64,000 bases of DNA, from the NCBI RefSeq assembly GCF_900104135.1, contig NZ_FNIV01000003.1, positions 310,001 through 374,000 on the forward strand, given 5' to 3'. Position numbers and translations under genes: made by a program. Below the pieces are notes generated by a model that did not search any database, was not told the origin of the DNA, and saw nothing but the letters and a program-made list of their open reading frames with translations. Of the stretch, positions 1-8,563 are shown piece after piece. Position 1 is the stretch's first letter; every line of letters begins with the position of its first letter. Source of the DNA: Halomonas shengliensis (GTDB lineage: Bacteria > Pseudomonadota > Gammaproteobacteria > Pseudomonadales > Halomonadaceae).

Positions 1-1
1 C

Positions 2-1396
2 TGGCACATGATCGAGCTGCCCGAGGACTTCGCCGGCAAGCCGCTGCACGTGCGGGTCTTCTCGGACTACACCGACATCGGCCTGTGGGGCGAGGTGAAG
101 CTGATAGACCGCTTCGACGCCCTGACCATGATCGTGCAGCGCGCCTGGGACGATGTGGTGATCGCCGGTGTCTCGCTGCTGCTGGCCCTGCTGGCCGGGG
201 GCTTCGCCGCCATCGGCGCCCAGCGCCAGAGCCTCGCCGCGGTGGCGCTCTTCTCGCTGGCCGCCGGCGCCATGATCCTCGCCGAGACCCAGTTCAGCCA
301 GCTGATGCTCAATCGGCCGCTGCTGTGGGATGGCATCGCCGCCACCGGCTACTTCACCCTCCCGGTGGCCATGGGGCTGCTGCTGACCCACTGGCTGGAA
401 GGATGGCCACGACGCTGGATGCAGGGGCTGTGGCGGCTGCACCTGGTCTATCTCGTGGCCGCCCTGGTCCTGATCCTCACCGGGCGCGTCAGCATCGCCG
501 CGACCTTTCCCCCGTTCGACCTGCTGCTGGCGATCACCCTGCCCATGATGCTGGTGCTGGCCAGCTGGCGGCTGCGTCGTCTGAACGGCGAGCAGCACTG
601 GATCATCGGCAGCTTCGCGCTGATCGCCCTGCTGTTGCTGGCCGACATGGCGGTGGCCCATGGCCTGCTAGCCTGGCGCAAGGTACCGGTCAGCCTGGGG
701 CTGCTCGCCTTCACCCTGGCCATCGTCGGGGTCTCGCTGTGGCACTACCGTCATACCCAGCAGCAGCTGGCGCGGCTCAACCGCCACCTGGAGGAGCAGG
801 TACGCGAACGCACCGCCGAGCTCGACCGCCTGGTGCACAAGCTGGAGGGGTACTCCTACGAGGATCCGCTCACCGGACTCAAGAACCGACGCTTCTTCGA
901 CGAGCTGCTGCAGCACGAGGCGAGCCGCGCGGACCGCGAGGGGAAGCCGCTGTCGCTGATCATGATCGACCTGGACCACTTCAAGCGGATCAATGATCGC
1001 TACGGGCACGAGGCGGGGGACGGCGTGCTGATGGCGGTGGCCCAGCTGCTGCAGGAGCACTTCCGCGATGCCGACGTGGTGTGTCGCATGGGGGGCGAGG
1101 AGTTTGTCGCCCTGCTGCCCGGCGCCACCACCGAGCGCGCCGAGGCCCGGGCCAGGGACCTGGTCGAGCGGGTCCGGCGGCTCCGGCTGCAGCATGGCGA
1201 TCTGGCGTTGCCAACACTCACCCTCTCCTGCGGCGTGGCCACCTATCCCTGTCACGCCCGGGAGCCCATCGCCCTGCTGGGGCTCGCCGACAAGGCGCTC
1301 TACCAGGCCAAGTACCAGGGGCGCGACCGCAGCGCGACCTGGAACAGGGCAACCAGCGATCCGGATCCGGCACCCCCTGGCGCCGCCGGCACCTGA
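2..1396 (+). CDS. 7TM-linked GGDEF diguanylate cyclase (5' truncated by window edge)
   Basis: This gene makes a membrane-bound enzyme that condenses two GTP to cyclic di-GMP. The open frame runs off the left edge, so the N-terminal extracytoplasmic part is missing. What remains has the end of a sensory region, about seven hydrophobic segments (roughly residues 45-245), a short charged coiled-coil-like stretch (about 255-285) and a GGDEF domain. The active-site signature is GGEEF, an accepted catalytic variant. An RDAD inhibitory (I-site) motif lies five residues before it, which predicts product feedback inhibition. The layout matches 7TMR-DISM sensor cyclases. The gene is convergent with the next one. 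The stimulus cannot be told from the sequence. Confidence 0.88.
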   Translation, partial: WHMIELPEDFAGKPLHVRVFSDYTDIGLWGEVKLIDRFDALTMIVQRAWDDVVIAGVSLLLALLAGGFAAIGAQRQSLAAVALFSLAAGAMILAETQFSQLMLNRPLLWDGIAATGYFTLPVAMGLLLTHWLEGWPRRWMQGLWRLHLVYLVAALVLILTGRVSIAATFPPFDLLLAITLPMMLVLASWRLRRLNGEQHWIIGSFALIALLLLADMAVAHGLLAWRKVPVSLGLLAFTLAIVGVSLWHYRHTQQQLARLNRHLEEQVRERTAELDRLVHKLEGYSYEDPLTGLKNRRFFDELLQHEASRADREGKPLSLIMIDLDHFKRINDRYGHEAGDGVLMAVAQLLQEHFRDADVVCRMGGEEFVALLPGATTERAEARARDLVERVRRLRLQHGDLALPTLTLSCGVATYPCHAREPIALLGLADKALYQAKYQGRDRSATWNRATSDPDPAPPGAAGT

Positions 1397-1421
1397 GGCG
1401 CCGATCCCCTCGGGTCGCCGG

Positions 1422-2120
1422 TCAGAAGGCGGCGACCTCCTCGGCGTTCAGCTCCCGCCACTCCCCTTCGGAAAGCTCGCCCAGCGACAGCGGTCCGATG
1501 GACTCGCGGTGCAGGGCGACCACGTGATGGCCGATGGCGGCGAACATGCGCTTCACCTGGTGGTACTTGCCCTCGAAGAGGGTCAGCTCGGCGACGGTCG
1601 GTTCGCGCATGGCAAGCTCGGCCGGGCGGGTCGGCTTCTCCTCTCCATCGAGCAGGAGTCCCTCGGCGAAGCGGGCAATGGCGTCCTCGAGGGCGGCGCC
1701 CTCCAGCGGGTCAGCCAGGGTGACCCGGTAGACCTTGCCGCAACGATGCCTGGGGGAGGTGACGCGATGGGACCACTGGCCGTCATCGGATAGCAGCACC
1801 AGGCCGGTGGTGTCGACGTCCAGGCGCCCCACCGGCTGCAGGCGCTCCACCTTGGGCAGCGCGATCAGGTCGATGGCGCGGGGATAGAGGGTCCGGCGCG
1901 CCGTGCACTCCACCCCGGCCGGCTTGTGCAGCATCACGTAGCGCAGCCCCACCAGCGCCAGCGGCTGGCCGTTCCAGGTCACCTGGCTGGAGGCGTCCAC
2001 CTGGGTGGCGGGGTTCTTCACTACCTCGCCGTCGACGCTCACCTCGCCGCGGTGCAGTGCCTTCTTGGCCAGGCTACGGGTCAGGTCGGTGGTCTCGGCG
2101 AGGAAACGGTCCAGGCGCAT
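1422..2120 (-). CDS. rsuA: 16S rRNA pseudouridine(516) synthase RsuA
   Basis: This 232-residue protein isomerises a uridine of 16S rRNA to pseudouridine during small-subunit assembly. An S4 RNA-binding domain fills about residues 1-60. The RsuA/RluB/E/F catalytic motif GRLDVDTTGL follows, with the nucleophilic Asp at about 101. The C-terminal KYHQVKRM segment is typical of RsuA. The length fits the family (E. coli RsuA is 231). The start codon overlaps the stop of the upstream amidase gene by one base (TGATG), so the two are probably translationally coupled. Confidence 0.88.
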   Translation of the reverse strand: MRLDRFLAETTDLTRSLAKKALHRGEVSVDGEVVKNPATQVDASSQVTWNGQPLALVGLRYVMLHKPAGVECTARRTLYPRAIDLIALPKVERLQPVGRLDVDTTGLVLLSDDGQWSHRVTSPRHRCGKVYRVTLADPLEGAALEDAIARFAEGLLLDGEEKPTRPAELAMREPTVAELTLFEGKYHQVKRMFAAIGHHVVALHRESIGPLSLGELSEGEWRELNAEEVAAF

Positions 2121-2935
2121 CAGCTGCCCACCCCATCGGCGAGGCCGAAGTGGTCGGCGTCACGCCAGGCGGGAAACTTCTCCCGGAAGCGCTGGAGCTC
2201 CTCCAGCGACAGAGTGCCGGTCTTGACGAAGGGTGTGCCTTCGGCCTCGTCGATCAGCGCCTCCCCCTTGGCGTCCACCAGCATGGAGTCACCGGCATAG
2301 GGCAGTCCCTTGGCGTCCTCGCCGACACGGTTCACGCCGATCACCGGGCACAAGTTCTCGATGGCCCGGGCCTGCAGCAGGATCCGCCAGGGGTGACGGC
2401 GCGGGGCCGGCCAGTTGGCTACGCACAGCAGGGCATCGTACTCGAAGTGCTCGCCCTCGCCGGGCTGCTGGCGCAGCCACACCGGGAAGCGCAGGTCGTA
2501 GCAGACGCTGAGCAGGATCCGGAATCCCTTGAGCTCGACGATGACCCGTTCGTGGCCCATGGCGTAGCGCTCGTGCTCGCCCGCCATGCGAAACAGATGA
2601 CGCTTGTCGTAGGTGGCGATGGAGCCGTCGGGGCGTGCCCACACCAGGCGGTTGAAGTAGTCGCCGTGCTCGACGATCGCCACGCTACCGGTGACCACGC
2701 AACCACGCTGCCAGGCCTGCTCGCGCAGCCAGGCCACGGTGCGGCTCTCCTCCATAGGCTCGGCCATCTCCCTGGAGTTCATGGTGAAGCCGGTGGCGAA
2801 CATCTCCGGCAGCACGATCAGGTCGGTGTCGTTGCCCCCCAGATCGCCCAGGGTCTCCTCCAGCATCCGGCAGTTGGCGGCCGGGTCTTCCCAGCGCAGG
2901 TCGCACTGCACCAGGGTCGTTCTGAGCTCGCTCAT
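2120..2935 (-). CDS. yafV: Nitrilase-family omega-amidase YafV
   Basis: This is a carbon-nitrogen hydrolase of the YafV/Nit2 branch. That branch deamidates 2-oxoglutaramate or 2-oxosuccinamate, the by-products of glutamine transaminases in methionine salvage. The catalytic triad can be read directly: Glu about 44 (LPEMFATGF), Lys about 111 (YDKRHLF) and Cys about 145 (CYDLRFPVW). The 271-residue length is normal for the family. It is the first gene of a two-gene unit with rsuA. Its upstream region ends after about 100 bases at the right end of a TnpB element, so its promoter may lie within or next to that element. Confidence 0.85.
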   Translation of the reverse strand: MSELRTTLVQCDLRWEDPAANCRMLEETLGDLGGNDTDLIVLPEMFATGFTMNSREMAEPMEESRTVAWLREQAWQRGCVVTGSVAIVEHGDYFNRLVWARPDGSIATYDKRHLFRMAGEHERYAMGHERVIVELKGFRILLSVCYDLRFPVWLRQQPGEGEHFEYDALLCVANWPAPRRHPWRILLQARAIENLCPVIGVNRVGEDAKGLPYAGDSMLVDAKGEALIDEAEGTPFVKTGTLSLEELQRFREKFPAWRDADHFGLADGVGS

Positions 2936-3042
2936 GGCGGCCTCCCTCGTCGTCGTGGCTGTTGCCGCCCAGACTACCCGACAGCACGAACACCGTCAGC
3001 CGGAACCATGGCCCGGCGGCAAATAGGCTGGTGACTGCTCCC

Positions 3043-3056
3043 CACCCTAGCGGGCG
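3043..3056 (-). repeat. Right-end hairpin of the TnpB element
   Basis: The + strand reads CACCC-TAGC-GGGCG, a 5-bp stem (one G.T pair) with a 4-base loop, 14 bases past the tnpB stop codon. By analogy with characterised TnpB systems, the omega-RNA scaffold would end here and the guide would be the host sequence just beyond. That last point is inference. Confidence 0.6.
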
Positions 3057-3070
3057 AGGCTTCCCACTTC

Positions 3071-4264
3071 TCAGGCAGCCGCCGTCGATGTGCCGGACTT
3101 ACGCAAGCCTCCATGGGCAGAGACGGACAGCCCTTCCGCCTTCAACTGGATAATGCCTTGGTGCTTGATGTTCAGCGCCGCGTTAATGTCCCGGTCGTGG
3201 AGCGTATGGCAGGCAGGGCACTCCCACGACCGGATGTGTAACGGCATGGCGTCCACCTTGTGTTGACAGACATGGCAGGTCTTGGAACTGGCAAACCACG
3301 GGTCGATCTTGACCAGATGCTTGCCCTGCTCCCTGGCCTTGTATGCCAGCTTGGTGGTCAACGCGTGCCATGACGCATCGCCGATGTGCTTGGCGAGGCG
3401 GGCGTTTTTCATCATGTTGCGGACCTTCAGCGTCTCGACGATCACCGCTTGGCTGTCGTCAACGATCTGCCGGGACAGTTTATGCTGGAAGTCGTTTCGG
3501 GCGTTGGCCAGCCGCTCGTGAGCCTTGGCGACAAGTAGTCGTGCCTTGGCTCGATTAGCGCTACCTTTTTGCTTGCGTGACAGCGCCTGCTGTTTGCGCT
3601 TGAGGTTCCTCTGCGCCTGCTTGAAGAATCGCGGATTGGCGATCTTTCGGCCGTTCGAGTCAATGGCAAGGTGCGACAACCCCATGTCGAGGCCGACGAC
3701 CTTGGCGCCCTCGACATCCTTCAGTAGTGCGGGGGCGGCGTGACCTGTTTCGTAGAGTAGCGAGGCGTAGTACTCGCCGGTGACCGTTCGGGTCAGGGTG
3801 ATGCTTTTCAGCTCTCCCTCGACCTTACGGTGAACCTTGGCCTTGATCGGCCCAAGCTTGGGCACCTTGACCCAGTCGTCGCCAGCCTTGACGCCAACAC
3901 AGTGGTAGCTGGACTGCTGGCCCCGCTTGCTCTTGAAGCGTGGGTAACCCGCCTTCTGCTTGGGATCGAAGAAACGCTGGAAGGCATGGTCGAGGTTCAG
4001 GCACGCTTGCTGGAGGGCGATGGAGTCAGCCTCTTTCAGCCAGCCGTACTTGCGCGATGTCTTGGCGACCGGCAGCAGCTTCTTGATGTCGTGCTTGGCG
4101 CTCAACGACTGCCCGTGACGTTGGTAGCGTTGGGACATGATGCGAAGGCCGGTGTTATAGACGAAGCGCACCGAACCGAACTGGCGGTTCAGGAACTCCG
4201 CCTGTTCGGTCGTGGGATAGATGCGTATCTTGGTAGCCTTCAGCATGGCGCGCCATTGATGCAT
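3071..4264 (-). CDS. tnpB: TnpB, RNA-guided nuclease of the IS200/IS605 group
   Basis: TnpB proteins are compact RNA-guided DNA nucleases (Cas12 ancestors) that help the element persist. All the catalytic parts can be seen. RuvC motif I is GLDMGLSHLA with Asp about 193, and motif II is VIVETLKVRNM with Glu about 277. The zinc finger has CxxC pairs at about 330/333 and 349/352, and HDRDINAALNI gives the third acidic residue at about 357-359. An N-terminal helix-turn-helix-like stretch covers about 10-60. The 397-residue length is full size, so the protein is probably active. The frame also offers a Met at residue 7 (position 4246), which begins MLKATKIRIYPT and is the more family-like start. 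The gene end should overlap the omega-RNA scaffold. Confidence 0.9.
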   Translation of the reverse strand: MHQWRAMLKATKIRIYPTTEQAEFLNRQFGSVRFVYNTGLRIMSQRYQRHGQSLSAKHDIKKLLPVAKTSRKYGWLKEADSIALQQACLNLDHAFQRFFDPKQKAGYPRFKSKRGQQSSYHCVGVKAGDDWVKVPKLGPIKAKVHRKVEGELKSITLTRTVTGEYYASLLYETGHAAPALLKDVEGAKVVGLDMGLSHLAIDSNGRKIANPRFFKQAQRNLKRKQQALSRKQKGSANRAKARLLVAKAHERLANARNDFQHKLSRQIVDDSQAVIVETLKVRNMMKNARLAKHIGDASWHALTTKLAYKAREQGKHLVKIDPWFASSKTCHVCQHKVDAMPLHIRSWECPACHTLHDRDINAALNIKHQGIIQLKAEGLSVSAHGGLRKSGTSTAAA

Positions 4265-4310
4265 GGATGTATGTACAGCTTATGCTGCCGGACCCCATAC
4301 CGCCAACCCA

Positions 4311-4328
4311 GCAGCGCTATAGCGCTGC
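4311..4328. repeat. 18-bp perfect palindrome in the left end of the TnpB element
   Basis: GCAGCGCTA followed directly by TAGCGCTGC makes a perfect 18-bp palindrome between the tnpB start and the left hairpin. It could be an operator for tnpB or part of the transposition end; neither is shown. Confidence 0.5.
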
Positions 4329-4341
4329 CCGCTTGTATACC

Positions 4342-4355
4342 CGCCCGAGTGGGCG
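4342..4355 (-). repeat. Left-end hairpin of the TnpB element
   Basis: The + strand reads CGCCC-GAGT-GGGCG, a perfect 5-bp stem with a 4-base loop. It is a counterpart of the right-end hairpin at 3043-3056, with the same stem length and loop size and the shared GGGCGAGG. Confidence 0.6.
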
Positions 4356-4410
4356 AGGGTTTACGCGGATTTTGGCTAAGTTAATCGCTGTTTCGCTGAC
4401 GAGAACCACG

Positions 4411-5331
4411 ATGACCACCACGCCCATCGCCGCCGACAAGGAAGCCCGCCAGGGCGTCATCTTCGGGCTGGCCGCCTACACCATGTGGGGCTGCTTCCCG
4501 CTGTTCTTCGCCCTCTTCGAGGGGGTGCCCGCCTTCGAGATCCTGATCCACCGGGTGCTGTGGTCCTGCCTCTTCCTGGTGGGGCTGGTCACCCTGCTCG
4601 GGCGCTGGGCCCCGATCCGCGAGGCCCTCGGGCAGCCGCGGCGGCTAGGGCGGGTACTGGGCTGTGCGCTGCTGATCGCCTTCAACTGGGGGCTCTATAT
4701 CTATTCGGTAGAGACCCGCCATGTGCTCCAGGCGAGCCTCGGCTACTTCATGACCCCGTTGGTCAACGTGGCGCTGGGGATGCTGGTGCTGCGCGAGACC
4801 ATGCATCGCCTGCAGGCGGTGGCCGTGGGCCTGGCGGCGCTGGCGATCGCCCTGCAGCTGGTGATGCTCGGCGAGCTGCCCTGGATCAGCCTGGCGCTGG
4901 CCTTCTCGTTCGGTACCTACGGCCTGCTGCGCAAGCAGGTGCCCCTGGACGGCCTCTCGGGGCTCTTCGTGGAGACCCTGCTGCTGCTGCCGCTGGGGCT
5001 GATCACCCTGGGCTGGCTGACTCAGGCCGAGCTCTCGCACTTCCTGGGTGACACGCGCACCACCCTGCTGCTGATCGCCAGTGGGGTGATCACCGCCCTG
5101 CCGCTACTCGCCTTCGCCGGGGCCGCCCGGCGCCTGCGCCTGGCGACCCTGGGTTTCCTGATGTACCTGAACCCCACCATCCAGTTCTTCATCGCCCTGC
5201 TGGTGTTCGGCGAGCCGCTCTCCGGCGTGCAGCTGGCCACCTTCGTGCTGATCTGGACGGGCCTGGCGCTCTACTCCTGGTCGGCATGGCAGAGCCGGCC
5301 ACGGGAGACCCCGCAGCCGGCCGGAAGGTAG
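4411..5331 (+). CDS. rarD: RarD-type EamA/DMT permease
   Basis: This is an inner-membrane permease of the drug/metabolite transporter superfamily with about ten predicted membrane segments in two EamA repeats. The motif TMWGCFPLFF near the N-terminus and the central TRHVLQASLGYF are characteristic of RarD (named for chloramphenicol sensitivity); the physiological substrate is not established. The start at 4411 gives 306 residues beginning MTTTPIAADKEARQG. The open frame extends upstream into the end of the TnpB element, but that extension is non-coding element sequence. The element ends only about 30 bases before the start, so the original promoter was probably displaced. Confidence 0.82.
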   Translation: MTTTPIAADKEARQGVIFGLAAYTMWGCFPLFFALFEGVPAFEILIHRVLWSCLFLVGLVTLLGRWAPIREALGQPRRLGRVLGCALLIAFNWGLYIYSVETRHVLQASLGYFMTPLVNVALGMLVLRETMHRLQAVAVGLAALAIALQLVMLGELPWISLALAFSFGTYGLLRKQVPLDGLSGLFVETLLLLPLGLITLGWLTQAELSHFLGDTRTTLLLIASGVITALPLLAFAGAARRLRLATLGFLMYLNPTIQFFIALLVFGEPLSGVQLATFVLIWTGLALYSWSAWQSRPRETPQPAGR

Positions 5332-5334
5332 CGG

Positions 5335-5362
5335 GACCCGGGGCCACAAGCGGCCCCGGGTC
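5335..5362. terminator. Bidirectional hairpin between rarD and metY
   Basis: A perfect 11-bp stem (GACCCGGGGCC and its complement) with a 6-base loop fills the 34-base gap between two convergent genes. There is little T-tract on either side, but position and stability fit a shared terminator. Confidence 0.65.
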
Positions 5363-5365
5363 GTC

Positions 5366-6640
5366 TCAGGCCTGGCTCGCCGCCAGCGCCTGGTCGAGGT
5401 CGGCGATGATGTCGTCGACATGCTCGATACCGATGGAGAGGCGCACCATGTCCGCGGTCACACCCGCCTTGACCAGCTCCTCGTCGTTGAGCTGGCGGTG
5501 GGTAGTGGCCGCCGGGATCGAGGAGCAGGTCTTGGCGTCACCGATGTTGACCAGCCGCAGGATCATGTCCAGGGCATCGTAGAAACGTGCCCCTGCCTCG
5601 CGGCCGCCCTGGATACCGAAGCTCAGGATGCCGGAGGCGCGGCCGTCCATGTACTTCCTGGCCAGGGCGTGGTCCTTGTGGGACTCGAGGCCGGCATACT
5701 GCACCCAGGTCACGGCGTCGTGGCCCTGCAGGTACTCGGCGATGCGCTGGGTGTTGTCGCAGATACGCTCGATACGCAGGGAGAGGGTCTCGAGGCCCTG
5801 CAGCAGCTGCCATGCCGACTGGGCGGATAGCGCGGCCCCCATGTTGCGCAGCGGCACCACCCGGGCACGACCGATGAAGGCCGCCTCGCCCAGGTCCCGG
5901 GTATAGCAGACACCGTGGTAGGAGACATCCGGCTCGTTGAGCAGCGGAAAGCGCTCGGCATGTTCGGCCCACGGGAACTTGCCGGAGTCGACGATCACTC
6001 CGCCCACGGTGGTGCCGTGGCCGCCGATGTACTTGGTGGCGGAGTGGATCACGATGTCGGCCCCATGCTCGATGGGGCGCCACAGGAAGGGGGTGGGCAC
6101 GGTGTTGTCGACGATCACCGGCACGCCATGGCGATGCGCCACCTCGGCCAGCGCCTCCATGTCCACCACGCTACCGGAGGGGTTACCCACGCTTTCGCAG
6201 AACACCGCCTTGGTACGCGCGTCGATCAGCCCCTCGAGGCCGGCGATGTCGTCCTTGTCGGCGAAGCGCACCTCGATGCCCTGGCGCGGCAGGGTATGGG
6301 CGAAGAGGTTGTAGGTGCCGCCGTAGAGTTCGCTGATGGAGACGATGTTGTCGCCCGCCTCGGCGATGGTCTGGATGGCGTAGGTGATCGCCGCCATGCC
6401 GGAGGCCACCGCCAGGCCGGCGATGCCACCCTCCAGCGCCGCCACGCGCTGCTCGAGCACGGCGCAGGTCGGGTTCATGATCCGCGAGTAGATGTTGCCC
6501 TCGACCTTGAGGTCGAAGAGGTCGGCGGCGTGCTGGGCGCTGTCGAAGGAGAAGGAGGTGGTCTGGTGGATCGGCACCGCCACCGCGTGCTGGTCGTCGG
6601 GGGCATAGCCGTGATGGAGGGCGATGGTTTCGCGTTGCAT
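5366..6640 (-). CDS. metY: O-acetylhomoserine sulfhydrylase
   Basis: This cytoplasmic PLP enzyme makes homocysteine directly from O-acetylhomoserine and sulfide for methionine synthesis. The PLP lysine is about 203 in SATKYIGGHG and the cofactor-binding Asp about 178 in VDNT. Residues 104-115 (ELYGGTYNLFAH) and the ~424-residue length separate it from the shorter MetB/MetC enzymes. It is transcribed away from the SulP transporter across an 87-base gap, which puts anion (possibly sulfate) import next to sulfide assimilation. I looked for a SAM riboswitch or MetJ boxes upstream and saw none. Confidence 0.88.
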   Translation of the reverse strand: MQRETIALHHGYAPDDQHAVAVPIHQTTSFSFDSAQHAADLFDLKVEGNIYSRIMNPTCAVLEQRVAALEGGIAGLAVASGMAAITYAIQTIAEAGDNIVSISELYGGTYNLFAHTLPRQGIEVRFADKDDIAGLEGLIDARTKAVFCESVGNPSGSVVDMEALAEVAHRHGVPVIVDNTVPTPFLWRPIEHGADIVIHSATKYIGGHGTTVGGVIVDSGKFPWAEHAERFPLLNEPDVSYHGVCYTRDLGEAAFIGRARVVPLRNMGAALSAQSAWQLLQGLETLSLRIERICDNTQRIAEYLQGHDAVTWVQYAGLESHKDHALARKYMDGRASGILSFGIQGGREAGARFYDALDMILRLVNIGDAKTCSSIPAATTHRQLNDEELVKAGVTADMVRLSIGIEHVDDIIADLDQALAASQA

Positions 6641-6727
6641 GGCGTGTCCTAGCGTGTCGTGAGGGTGTTGTCGGTTTCACTCGATGCTAACCAACCCTGA
6701 ACCCGAGCACTAATATCGTTTAGGCTA

Positions 6728-8494
6728 ATGCCTTATTCCCTCGACTCGACCAGGCAACGGATGCTGAAACGCTACCTGCCGGTTCTCACCTGGCTGCCCC
6801 ACTACAATCGACGCCTGCTGGGGGCAGACCTGCTGGCCGGCGTGATCGTGACCGTGATGGTGATCCCCCAGTCGCTGGCCTATGCGCTGCTGGCCGGGCT
6901 GCCCGCCGTGGTGGGCCTCTACGCCAGCCTGCTGCCGGCGGTGCTCTATGCCCTCCTCGGCACCAGTCGCACCCTGGCGATCGGCCCGGTGGCGATCATC
7001 GCGCTGATGACCGGTACCGCGCTCTCCAGCGTGGCCACGCCAGGCAGCGCCGCCTACCTCGAGGCCGCGCTGGTGCTTTCGCTGCTCTCCGGCGCGATGC
7101 TGGTGGCCATGGGCCTGTTGCGCCTGGGCTTCTTCGCCAACTTCCTGAGCCACCCGGTGATCGCCGGCTTCCTCTCCTCCTCGGCGGTGCTGATCGCCAT
7201 CAGCCAGTCGGCCCACCTGGCGGGCATCGACGCCGGGGGCTACAACGCCCTGGACCTGATCGCAAGCCTGGTCGGCAACCTCTCCCAGCTTCACTGGCCG
7301 ACGCTTGCCATGGGACTCGGCACCCTGCTCTTCCTGGTACTTTCCCGACGCCATGGGGTACGGCTCTTCACTCGGCTGGGCCTCACCACCGGCACCGCAT
7401 CGCTGATCGCCCGGGGGGCTCCCGTGCTGGCGGTGATCGCCACCACTTTGCTGAGCTGGCGCCTGGGGCTCGCCGGGCGCGGGGTGGCGGTGGTCGGCGA
7501 CATCCCCGCCGGCCTGCCGCCGCTCACCCTGCCCACGCCGGAGCTCTCTCTATGGAAGGCGCTGCTGATTCCGGCACTGCTGATCAGCGTGGTGGGCTTC
7601 GTGGAGTCGATCTCCATGGCCCAGATGCTGGCCGCCCGGCGACGCCAGCGCATCTCCCCCAACCAGGAGCTGGTGGGCCTGGGTGGTGCCAACCTGGCGG
7701 CCGCCTTCACCGCCGGCATGCCGGTGACCGGCGGGCTCTCGCGTACCGTGATCAACGACGAGGCCGGTGCCCAGACGCCCCTGGCCGGGCTCTTCGCAGC
7801 ACTCGGCATCGGCGGGGTGACGCTCGCCTTCACCCCCTTGCTGCATCACCTGCCCATCGCCACCCTGGCCGCCACCATCACCGTGGCGATCCTGACCCTG
7901 GTGGACATCCCGCTGATCCGCCAGACCTGGCGCTACTCGCGCAGCGACTTCTCGGCCATGGCGGTGACCATCCTGCTGACCCTGGTGGAGGGGGTCGAGG
8001 CCGGCATCATCAGCGGCGTGGTGCTCTCCATCGGCCTCTTCCTCTACCGCACCAGCCGCCCCCACAGCGCCGTGGTGGGCCGCATCCCCGGTACCGAGCA
8101 CTTCAGGAGCATCACCCGCCACGAGGTCGAGACCCTCACCAGCGTCGCCTTCCTGCGCATCGACGAGAGCCTCTACTTCGCCAATGCGCGCTACCTCGAG
8201 GACACGGTGCTGCAGATGGTAGCCCGCGAGCCAGGGCTGGAGCACGTGGTGCTGATCTGCTCGGCGGTCAACCTGATCGACGCCTCGGCGCTGGAGAGCC
8301 TGGATGCCATCAACGCACGACTGCAGGAGGCGGAGGTCACGCTGCACCTGGCCGAGGTCAAGGGACCGGTGATGGACCGCCTCAAGCGCAGCGACTTCCT
8401 CGACGATCTGACGGGGCGGGTCTTTCTCAGCAGCTATGCCGCCTGGCAGGCGCTGAAGGCGAGCCCGGAGGCAGGCACAGAGGAGGCGCCGTAG
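6728..8494 (+). CDS. SulP-family anion transporter with STAS domain
   Basis: This is an inner-membrane SulP permease for sulfate, bicarbonate or a related anion. The N-terminal half opens with the family signature around ADLLAGVIVTVMVIPQSLAYA, followed by about 12-14 hydrophobic segments to about residue 430. A C-terminal STAS domain covers about 460-580. In the STAS signature LIDASALESLD, an Ala takes the place of the Ser usually phosphorylated in anti-sigma antagonists. A Met at 6761 (MLKRYLPVL) has AGG upstream and is an alternative start. The divergent neighbour is metY. The substrate is not certain. Confidence 0.85.
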   Translation: MPYSLDSTRQRMLKRYLPVLTWLPHYNRRLLGADLLAGVIVTVMVIPQSLAYALLAGLPAVVGLYASLLPAVLYALLGTSRTLAIGPVAIIALMTGTALSSVATPGSAAYLEAALVLSLLSGAMLVAMGLLRLGFFANFLSHPVIAGFLSSSAVLIAISQSAHLAGIDAGGYNALDLIASLVGNLSQLHWPTLAMGLGTLLFLVLSRRHGVRLFTRLGLTTGTASLIARGAPVLAVIATTLLSWRLGLAGRGVAVVGDIPAGLPPLTLPTPELSLWKALLIPALLISVVGFVESISMAQMLAARRRQRISPNQELVGLGGANLAAAFTAGMPVTGGLSRTVINDEAGAQTPLAGLFAALGIGGVTLAFTPLLHHLPIATLAATITVAILTLVDIPLIRQTWRYSRSDFSAMAVTILLTLVEGVEAGIISGVVLSIGLFLYRTSRPHSAVVGRIPGTEHFRSITRHEVETLTSVAFLRIDESLYFANARYLEDTVLQMVAREPGLEHVVLICSAVNLIDASALESLDAINARLQEAEVTLHLAEVKGPVMDRLKRSDFLDDLTGRVFLSSYAAWQALKASPEAGTEEAP

Positions 8495-8563
8495 CCTGGC
8501 GGCATTAACCCGGGTGCCGATATTCGGCTATCATGTCAGGCACACGGACAAAATGACGACATC

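Larger units (their letters stand above)
3043..4380 (-). mobile_element. IS200/IS605-group element carrying only tnpB (IS1341-like)
   Basis: This is a solitary tnpB with a subterminal hairpin at each end and no tnpA, inserted between yafV and rarD. Both hairpins have the same layout, a 5-bp stem with a 4-base loop, and share GGGCGAGG just after the stem on the + strand (3052-3059 and 4351-4358). That is what single-stranded DNA transposition by a TnpA supplied in trans would need. The exact ends are not determined: 3043 is the outer edge of the right hairpin. 4380 is a guess based on a TTAAC-like pentamer (minus strand, 4380-4384) that could be the target/TAM. There is no inverted terminal repeat or target duplication, as expected for this group. 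Confidence 0.7.

Noticed and set aside
4267..4410. N-terminal extension of rarD through the end of the TnpB element.
   Set aside because: The extension is element-end sequence with hairpins. The family start is at 4411.
6641..6727. A search for a SAM riboswitch or MetJ boxes between metY and the SulP gene.
   Set aside because: The 87-base gap is too short for a SAM aptamer and has no AGACGTCT-like repeats.
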